Of a DNA stretch of 5,495 nt, positions 1 to 4,852 are shown in pieces. Positions within the stretch are counted from its first letter, which is position 1. Each line of letters begins with the position of its first letter. Source of the stretch: Candidatus Bipolaricaulota bacterium (GTDB lineage: Bacteria > Bipolaricaulota > Bipolaricaulia > RBG-16-55-9); assembly GCA_015487455.1 (NCBI GenBank), contig WFPR01000213.1, positions 1 to 5,495 of the forward strand, given 5' to 3'. A model generated the notes under the pieces. That model had not been told where the DNA came from and ran no database searches. It worked only from the letters and a program-made list of their open reading frames with translations. The translations under genes were made by a program, and so were the position numbers.

Positions 1-165
1 GAACTCGTTGACGGTGGCGACGTGCTCGACGATCTCCTGGGCGGACTTCGCGGTGGGCTCGGGCTTCCACCGAACTTTGTCGGGCGGGACGTGCCGGGCG
101 GCCCGCAGCAGCAGCTCCATGAGCGCCCGCACCCGACGGCCCTCTAGCTCCTGGAGCTTGATCAT
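1..165 (-). CDS. DinB-family (four-helix bundle, metal-binding) protein, N-terminal part
   Basis: The first 55 residues are visible and the gene runs off the low-coordinate edge of the window. The translation begins MIKLQELEGR and continues with an amphipathic leucine-rich helix (about residues 5-26). It then has VRWKPEP (31-37) and SAQEIVEHVATVNEF (41-55). A Trp-x-Pro element followed by a Ser-rich start and 'EIVxHxAxxNxF' is the typical N-terminus of DinB/DUF664-like proteins, where the His (here H48) is usually the first of three metal ligands. Family members are small cytoplasmic proteins, some of them metal-dependent thiol (bacillithiol or mycothiol) S-transferases and many without known function. 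The ATG at 165 is chosen because AGGAGG (174-179) lies 8 nt upstream and an in-frame TGA lies 14 codons further upstream. It follows the P-loop gene by 51 bp with no promoter seen between, so it is probably co-transcribed with it. The substrate cannot be judged, and the other metal ligands are outside the window. Confidence 0.8.
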   Translation of the reverse strand, partial: MIKLQELEGRRVRALMELLLRAARHVPPDKVRWKPEPTAKSAQEIVEHVATVNEF

Positions 166-216
166 CGCGGCAGCCTCCTCTCGTCTTGTTCGCTCATCGC
201 TTTTTCACTCATGGCG

Positions 217-1542
217 TTATGCCCTTGCCTTGAGCTTGAGCCGCTCGCGGATCACGGCCTCGAGCGTGACGGGGCCGCGCTCCTCCAGCTCGTAGACGAC
301 CCGGGCCGTCGGGACCTTGAACTCGATCAATCGGGTGAGGTCCACGGGCGTCGCGATCACGACGGCCTCGGCGTTGGAGCGCCGGATCGTCTCCTCCAGG
401 TCGCGGATCTGCTCCTCGCCGTAGCCCATCGCGGGCAAAACGTCCTTCAAATGGGGGTACTGCTCGAACGTTTCCTTGATGGAGTCGACGGCGAAGGGGC
501 GCGGGTCGATCAGCTCCCTCGCGCCGTACTTCCGGGCCGCGAGGACCCCCGCCCCGTAGGCCATCTCGCCGTGGGTGAGCGTCGGGCCGTCCTCGATGAC
601 GAGCACGCGCTTGCCCTCGATCACCTCGGGGTTCTCCACGGTGATCGGGGAGGCCGCCTCGATGACGACGGCCCTCGGGTTGTGCCTCTTGACGTTCTCC
701 TTGACGATCGCAACGTTCTTCGGGTCGGCCGTGTCGACCTTGTTGATGACCACGACGTCGGCCATCAGCAGATTGACGAAGCCGGGGAAGTACGTGAGCT
801 CGTGGCCGGGGCGGTGCGGGTCGGCCACCACGACGGCCAGATCGGGCTTGAAGAACGGGAAGTCGTTGTTGCCGCCGTCCCAGACGATCACGTCGGCCTC
901 CCGCTCGGCTGCCCTCAAGATCTTCTCGTAGTCGACGCCCGCGTAGACGACGTTCCCCCGGCGGATGTGCGGCTCGTACTCCTCGCGCTCCTCGATGGTG
1001 CAGTCGTACTTGTCCAGGTCGTCGAAGGAGGCGAAGCGCTGGACGACCTGCTTCGTCAGGTCGCCGTAGGGCATGGGGTGTCGCACCACGACGACCTTGT
1101 GGCCCAGCTCCTTCAAGATGTCCGTGACGCGGCGGGTGGTGGGGCTCTTCCCGCAGCCTGTGCGCACCGCCGTGATCGAGATCACGGGCTTCTCGCTCTC
1201 GAGCATCGTGGCCTTGGGGCCTAGCAGCCAAAAGGAGGCCCCGGCGGCCATCGCGCGGGAGGCCCGCTCCATCACGTGCTGGTGCGAGACGTCGCTGTAC
1301 GCGAAGACGCAGACGTCCACGTCGTGCTCTTGAATGAGCTCTTCGAGCTTCGCCTCGGGCTCGATGGGGATGCCGTCGGGGTAGCGCGGCCCGGCCAGCT
1401 CCGGCGGGTAGCGCCGCCCCTCGATGTCGGGGATCTGCGTGGCCGTGAAGGCCACCACCTCGTAGTGGGGATTGTCCCGGAAGACGACGTTGAAGTTGTG
1501 GAAGTCCCGTCCGGCTGCGCCCAGGATGATGACCCGTCGCAT
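217..1542 (-). CDS. Cyclic 2,3-diphosphoglycerate synthetase-like P-loop NTPase (COG2403-type predicted GTPase)
   Basis: This is a complete 441-aa cytoplasmic protein. The N-terminus has a Rossmann-like strand and glycine turn (VIILGAAGRDFHNFN, 4-18), and the first domain spans roughly 1-115. The second domain opens with a P-loop, RTGCGKS (127-133, K132), preceded by Val126 where a classic Walker A has Gly or Ala. A Walker-B-like WDGGNND follows at 221-227, then a GTPase-style specificity motif INKVD (N267, K268, D270). EDGPTLTHGEMAYGAG (317-332) is a further conserved-looking loop. This architecture and wording match proteins annotated as cyclic 2,3-diphosphoglycerate synthetase or 'predicted GTPase'. 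The archaeal enzyme uses ATP to form the intramolecular phosphoanhydride of 2,3-diphosphoglycerate, a thermoprotectant or reserve in methanogens. In bacteria the activity is inferred from homology only, so another ATP- or GTP-dependent ligase role is possible. The start at 1542 has AAGGAGG (1551-1557) 8 nt upstream. A promoter lies upstream at 1614-1642, and the DinB-family gene follows downstream. Confidence 0.78.
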   Translation of the reverse strand: MRRVIILGAAGRDFHNFNVVFRDNPHYEVVAFTATQIPDIEGRRYPPELAGPRYPDGIPIEPEAKLEELIQEHDVDVCVFAYSDVSHQHVMERASRAMAAGASFWLLGPKATMLESEKPVISITAVRTGCGKSPTTRRVTDILKELGHKVVVVRHPMPYGDLTKQVVQRFASFDDLDKYDCTIEEREEYEPHIRRGNVVYAGVDYEKILRAAEREADVIVWDGGNNDFPFFKPDLAVVVADPHRPGHELTYFPGFVNLLMADVVVINKVDTADPKNVAIVKENVKRHNPRAVVIEAASPITVENPEVIEGKRVLVIEDGPTLTHGEMAYGAGVLAARKYGARELIDPRPFAVDSIKETFEQYPHLKDVLPAMGYGEEQIRDLEETIRRSNAEAVVIATPVDLTRLIEFKVPTARVVYELEERGPVTLEAVIRERLKLKARA

Positions 1543-1596
1543 GAGCCGTCCCTCCTTTTTGGTGCGCCTGCTCGGCGATGGCGGTGAAGCGCGAAA

Positions 1597-1612
1597 TCGA
1601 GAGATCTGTCGA
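1597..1612. promoter_or_regulatory. Candidate operator: 16-bp near-palindrome at the predicted transcription start
   Basis: The plus-strand sequence TCGAGAGATCTGTCGA is an inverted repeat with seven of eight base pairs matching; only the fifth and twelfth positions disagree. It begins 1 nt after the -10 element of the minus-strand promoter at 1614-1642, so it would cover the transcription start and first transcribed bases of the P-loop synthetase gene. A dyad at this position is the usual site for a repressor. No regulator gene is present in the window, and a 7/8 match over 16 bp can occur by chance, so this is only a candidate. Confidence 0.3.
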
Positions 1613-1613
1613 G

Positions 1614-1642
1614 ATTAAAGCCGACCGCCCCTGGGCCGTCAA
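1614..1642 (-). promoter_or_regulatory. Sigma70-type promoter for the P-loop synthetase gene
   Basis: On the minus strand, TTGACG (1642-1637; 5 of 6 to TTGACA) is followed after exactly 17 bp by TTTAAT (1619-1614; 5 of 6 to TATAAT). In a roughly 70% G+C window this AT-containing pair with optimal spacing stands out. It lies in the only sizeable intergenic region and points at the gene starting at 1542. Transcription would begin near 1607, giving a leader of about 65 nt that carries the AAGGAGG ribosome binding site. The -35 element overlaps the low-coordinate arm of the hairpin at 1633-1678. Confidence 0.6.
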
Positions 1643-1678
1643 CTCCCCGCCCTCCCGAGCGGGGGAGGCCCACGGCCC
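1633..1678 (-). terminator. GC-rich hairpin after the antiporter gene, probable terminator
   Basis: The outer arms GGGCCGT (1633-1639) and ACGGCCC (1672-1678) pair perfectly. Inside them CTCCCCGC (1643-1650) pairs with GCGGGGGAG (1659-1667) with one bulged G, leaving an 8-nt loop. The structure begins 12 nt beyond the antiporter stop codon. On the minus strand it is not followed by a good U-tract (only a short CTTTAAT about 13 nt later), so it could be a weak intrinsic terminator, a transcript-protecting 3' hairpin, or a bidirectional structure. Its far arm overlaps the -35 box of the next promoter. Confidence 0.5.
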
Positions 1679-1690
1679 GCGCTCGCGGTC

Positions 1691-3733
1691 TCACCCGCAG
1701 GCGCGCCCCATCTCGATGAACTCGACGATCTGCGCGGGCGTGCCCAGCACCAGGACGCGATCGCCCGGCTCGAGCACCGTCTCCGGCGGGGGGTTGACGA
1801 GCGTCTGGCCCCTCCGCCTCTTGATCTGCAGCACGGTCACGCCCGTGCGCTCCCGGATCTGACACTCCCGCAGGGAGCGCCCCGCCAGCGGGCTCCCCCT
1901 CGGGATCTCGACCTCCTGGACCTTCTGGAGGCGCCGGTGGGGGTCCTCGCGCTGGAGCCACTGCTGGAGGAGGGCGCTGTAGCGCTGCTGGCGCAGCTCG
2001 TGCAGGTAGCCCTCCAGCTCGAGGGCGGGCACGCCGACGTGCAGGAGCGCGTGGCGGATCAGCTCGATCGCCCCCTCGAACTCCGGCTGGATGACCTCTG
2101 TAACGCCCTCGCGGAACAGCTCCTCGCGCTCCTCGTCCCAGTGGGCCCGCGCGATCACGGGGAGCGCGGGGTTGAGCGCCCGGAGGTGGCGGACCGCCCC
2201 GCGGGCGTGGGGGAAGTCGGGGAGGGCGAGCACGGCCAGCGCGGCCCCCTCCGGGCGGGCCGCCCGGAGGACGGGCTCCTGGGCCGCGTCCCCCACGATC
2301 ACGCGGAGGCCGCGGGCCTTGAGGCGCTGGGCCTTCTCCCAGTCGCGCTCGACCACCACGAAGGGCACCCCGAAGCGCTCGAGGGCCGCGCCCACCGCGC
2401 TCCCCATCCGCCCGTAGCCGCACACGAGGACGTGGCCCCGCTCCGATCCCGGCGGGCCCTCGCCCTCCCCGGCCTCCGCTCCGGCCTCCGCTCCCGCCGC
2501 CACGGCGGGGCCCCCGGGGACGCGCCCGCGTTCGACCGCCAGCCCCGGGAAGCGCCGCTCGAGGGCCGCCCACGCGATCGGGGCGGCCCGGAAGAGGAAC
2601 GAGCTGAGGACGATCGACAGGAGCGAGGCGGCGAGCAGCGCGTTGTAGCTCCCCGGCGAGACGAGCCCCAGCTGGGCCCCCACCTTGCCCAGCACGAACG
2701 AGAACTCGCCGATCTGGGTGAACGTCAGCGCGACGAGGAGCGCGACCTTGGGGGGATAGCGGAAGAGCCACACGAGCGCGCCGCGGATCACCCCCTTGCC
2801 CACGACCGCGACGGCCACGAGCAGCCCGACGAGCGGGAGGTTGCCCAGCAGCAGCTGGGGGTCGACGAGCATCCCCACGGACACGAAGAAGAGGGCCACG
2901 AAGAGGTCGCGCAGGGGCAGGACGCGGGCGAGCGTCTCGTAGACGTGGTCGGACTCGCCGATGATCAGCCCGCCGAGGAAGGCGCCGAGCGCCGGGGAGA
3001 GGCCGAGCTGGGCCGCGGCCAGCCCCGTCCCCAGGCTCAGCACCAGCGTGATCAGCAGGAACAGCTCGACGTTTCGGGCGCGGGCGACGCGGTCGAGCAG
3101 CGGCGGCACCACCCGGAGCGCCAGCCAGAAGACGGGCCCCACCACGGCCAGCCCCTTGCCGAGCGCCGCCAGCACGTCGAGGGGGCGGGCGCCCTCCGGG
3201 CCCGTGGCCAGCGCCGGGAGCAGGAAGAGCATCACGACCACGGCCAGGTCCTCCACGAGCAGGGTGCCGATGGCCAGCCGCCCGTGGACGGTCTCCAGCT
3301 CCTCCCGCTCCATGAGGAGCTTGGCGATGATCATCGTGCTGCTGACGGAGACGGCCGCCCCGAGGGCCAGCGCCTCCGGGCGTGGCAGCCCGACCGCGCC
3401 GCTCAGCCCGACGAAGAGCCCCAGGGTCAGGAGGATCCCGAGCAGCCCGCCCCCCAGCGCGACCGCGCGCACCCGCACCAGCTCCTTGAGCGAGAACTGC
3501 AGCCCCAGGGTGAACATGAGCAGCAGGACGCCCAGCTCGGCCAGCTGCTCCATGACGGCGAACTCCCCCGTCCCCGGCGGGGCCACGACCGGCCCGACGA
3601 GCGCGCCCCCCGCGATGTACCCCAGGAAGGACGGGAGCCGGAGGACGTGCGCCAGCGCGCCCCCGACCGCCGCGGCCAGCAGCGTCAGGATCAGGTCACG
3701 GACGAGCGTCGCCTCCGGGATGACGACCGGCAT
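1691..3733 (-). CDS. CPA2-family monovalent cation:proton antiporter with TrkA-N and TrkA-C domains (KefB/RosB-like)
   Basis: This is a complete 680-aa inner-membrane protein. Residues about 10-390 form a hydrophobic sodium/hydrogen exchanger domain with roughly a dozen membrane segments. It carries family signatures: FTLGLQFSLKEL (74-85), SVSSTMIIAKLL (129-140), LLVEDLAVVV (158-167, with the ion-site acidic pair E161/D162), LGLSPALGAFLGGLIIGES (243-261), FFVSVGM (282-288) and IGEFSFVLG (341-349). A low-complexity Ala/Gly/Glu linker (about 400-432) leads to a TrkA-N/RCK nucleotide-binding domain, LVCGYGRMGSAVGAALE (436-452; GxGxxG at 439-444), with the ribose-binding acidic E462 after the second strand. 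A TrkA-C domain occupies about 605-672. The protein exchanges K+ or Na+ for protons, probably gated by NAD(H) or a similar ligand at the TrkA-N domain. KefB/KefC glutathione gating is not demonstrated; KefC has Gln-Asp where this protein has Glu-Asp. GGAGG (3739-3743) lies 5 nt before the ATG. The gene follows the stress-protein gene by 31 bp, suggesting one operon. Confidence 0.92.
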   Translation of the reverse strand: MPVVIPEATLVRDLILTLLAAAVGGALAHVLRLPSFLGYIAGGALVGPVVAPPGTGEFAVMEQLAELGVLLLMFTLGLQFSLKELVRVRAVALGGGLLGILLTLGLFVGLSGAVGLPRPEALALGAAVSVSSTMIIAKLLMEREELETVHGRLAIGTLLVEDLAVVVMLFLLPALATGPEGARPLDVLAALGKGLAVVGPVFWLALRVVPPLLDRVARARNVELFLLITLVLSLGTGLAAAQLGLSPALGAFLGGLIIGESDHVYETLARVLPLRDLFVALFFVSVGMLVDPQLLLGNLPLVGLLVAVAVVGKGVIRGALVWLFRYPPKVALLVALTFTQIGEFSFVLGKVGAQLGLVSPGSYNALLAASLLSIVLSSFLFRAAPIAWAALERRFPGLAVERGRVPGGPAVAAGAEAGAEAGEGEGPPGSERGHVLVCGYGRMGSAVGAALERFGVPFVVVERDWEKAQRLKARGLRVIVGDAAQEPVLRAARPEGAALAVLALPDFPHARGAVRHLRALNPALPVIARAHWDEEREELFREGVTEVIQPEFEGAIELIRHALLHVGVPALELEGYLHELRQQRYSALLQQWLQREDPHRRLQKVQEVEIPRGSPLAGRSLRECQIRERTGVTVLQIKRRRGQTLVNPPPETVLEPGDRVLVLGTPAQIVEFIEMGRACG
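2470..2493. repeat. Exact 12-bp tandem duplication in the antiporter linker
   Basis: CGGCCTCCGCTC occurs twice head to tail (2470-2481 and 2482-2493). On the coding strand it produces a duplicated Gly-Ala-Glu-Ala unit in the Ala/Gly/Glu-rich linker between the membrane domain and the TrkA-N domain of the antiporter. It is in frame and looks like a recent slippage duplication in an unconstrained segment. Confidence 0.75.
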
Positions 3734-3764
3734 CGCGGCCTCCGCTTGGGCCCAGCCCCGCCCC

Positions 3765-4808
3765 CTAGCGCTCCGTCCCCTCGGCTTCCGACCCGCCCTC
3801 GCCGCTGGCCGTCCGGGCCTCGGCGGGCCCCGCGGACGCGGCAGAAGCAGAAGAAGCGGCAGAAGCAGAAGAGGAGGGAGGGGAGGAGGGGAGCGGCCGC
3901 GGCTGGGCGGCGATCAGCACCGGCCCTCGCGAGCGATCCAGCACCTTGAGCGAGACGTCCCCCAGCAGCCTCTCCTTCACCGTGGAGGGCCGGAGGCGCC
4001 CCAGCACGACGATGTGCGTCTCCCCGGCCTCCTCGACGAGCGCCCGCACGGGGTCGCCCACCCGGACGCGCCGCTCGACGGGGACGCCCTCGGGGATCAC
4101 CCCTTGGGCCGAGCGGAGGTGCCGCTCGGCCTCTTCCCGTCGCCCTTCGTCCTCGCCCGGGATGACGGCGAGCAGCACGACGGCGCGCCCCAGGGCTTGG
4201 GCGATCTCGCCCGCCTGGCGGGCGGCCTCCCGCGCCGTCTCCCGCCCCGTGACCCCGACGAGCAGGTCCTGATCGGGTTTTAAGTTCTTGGCGACGAGCA
4301 CCGAGCAGGGCGCGTGCAGCGCGACCTCGTGGGCCACGCTCCCCACCAGCCAGCGCTTGAGCCCCTGGTGCCCTCGCGTCCCCGTGAGGATCAGGTCGTA
4401 CTCGGGGTCCTCGGCCTCCTTGAGGATCTCGCGGACGGGGTCGCCCTGGCGCAGGCGGAAGCGCACGTCCTGACCGCGGTTGCCGACCAGGTGCACCTCA
4501 TAGAGGCCGTGGGCCAGCGCCTTGAGCGCGTGCTTCGCGAGGGGCTCGCCCCGCTCGTCGAGCCGCAGGAGCCCCAGCCCCTTGAGCTGCGCCTCGGCCT
4601 GTCGGAGCAGCTGGAAGGGCGGCGGCTCGACCCCCCAGGCCTCGAGCTTCTCGGAGGCGACGCCGGGGTTGAGCAGCTCCCCCCGGGGCGGCGGGGCGAC
4701 GTGCAGCACCGTCAGCGAGGCGCCCAGCGCCCGCGCGAGCCGCCCGCCCAGCTCGAGCGCCCGGCGACAGCCCTCCCAGTACGCGATCGGCACCAAGATC
4801 TTGCGCAT
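3765..4808 (-). CDS. Tandem-domain universal stress protein (UspA family)
   Basis: This is a complete 347-aa cytoplasmic protein with two Usp folds and a disordered tail. Domain 1 (1-174) starts with KILVPIAYWEGCRRALELGGRLA. It contains QGDPVREIL (121-129) and the full ATP-binding signature G-x2-G-x9-G-S (G143, G146, G156, S157), followed by SVLVAK (169-174). Compared with a single Usp domain it has an insertion of some 30 residues at about 45-80. Domain 2 (about 181-302) has LLVGVTG, RVGDPVRALV (249-258) and VVLGRLRPSTVKERLLGD. Here the second Gly is Arg273 and the terminal Ser is Asp284, so nucleotide binding in this half is probably lost or altered. Residues 303-347 are Pro/Ser/Ala/Glu-rich and contain a short tandem repeat. 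Usp proteins support survival under stress, and those next to transporters often modulate them. The start at 4808 has AAAGG 8 nt upstream. The gene lies 44 bp after the permease and 31 bp before the antiporter. Confidence 0.9.
   Translation of the reverse strand: MRKILVPIAYWEGCRRALELGGRLARALGASLTVLHVAPPPRGELLNPGVASEKLEAWGVEPPPFQLLRQAEAQLKGLGLLRLDERGEPLAKHALKALAHGLYEVHLVGNRGQDVRFRLRQGDPVREILKEAEDPEYDLILTGTRGHQGLKRWLVGSVAHEVALHAPCSVLVAKNLKPDQDLLVGVTGRETAREAARQAGEIAQALGRAVVLLAVIPGEDEGRREEAERHLRSAQGVIPEGVPVERRVRVGDPVRALVEEAGETHIVVLGRLRPSTVKERLLGDVSLKVLDRSRGPVLIAAQPRPLPSSPPSSSASAASSASAASAGPAEARTASGEGGSEAEGTER
3838..3873. repeat. 18-bp tandem duplication in the tail of the stress protein
   Basis: Two adjacent 18-bp units, GCGGCAGAAGCAGAAGAA (3838-3855) and a copy differing only in the last base (3856-3873), lie in frame in the universal stress protein gene. 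They encode a repeated Ser/Ala hexapeptide at about residues 312-325. The purine-rich strand continues with GAGGAGGGAGGGGAGGAGGGG to about 3892. This probably arose by slippage in a disordered region. Confidence 0.75.
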
Positions 4809-4852
4809 CCTTGCCGCCTTTCTCCCGCATCGCCTCCCGGGCCCGTTGGGGC

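Noticed and set aside
211..1224. A 337-codon plus-strand frame opposite the synthetase gene
   Set aside because: It is antisense to a gene with clear catalytic motifs, and its Asp/Val/Leu/His-rich translation shows no recognisable domain.
209..1642. A 477-codon minus-strand frame overlapping the P-loop synthetase
   Set aside because: It is an out-of-frame shadow: its composition is Arg/Gly/Ala-rich without domain signatures, while the overlapping frame has P-loop and NKxD motifs and an ideal ribosome binding site.
1272..2771. A 499-codon minus-strand frame spanning the antiporter end and the synthetase start
   Set aside because: It crosses the terminator and promoter region and two well-supported genes in a different frame, and its translation is low complexity.
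3734..3764. Possible promoter or hairpin between the stress protein and antiporter (TGGGCCCA core at 3747-3754)
   Set aside because: The gap is only 31 bp and GC-rich, with no -10 or -35 elements. An 8-bp palindrome in such sequence is unremarkable.
3873..3895. Plus-strand G-rich tract as a G-quadruplex or regulatory motif
   Set aside because: The G runs are mostly doublets and triplets inside the Ser/Pro tail coding region and are explained by codon bias of that low-complexity segment.
1937..3949. Long (670 codon) open frame on the plus strand opposite the antiporter gene
   Set aside because: Its translation is Arg/Glu/Pro/Gln-rich low complexity with no family motifs. It mirrors a clearly real membrane protein on the minus strand, and long antisense open frames are expected at about 70% G+C.
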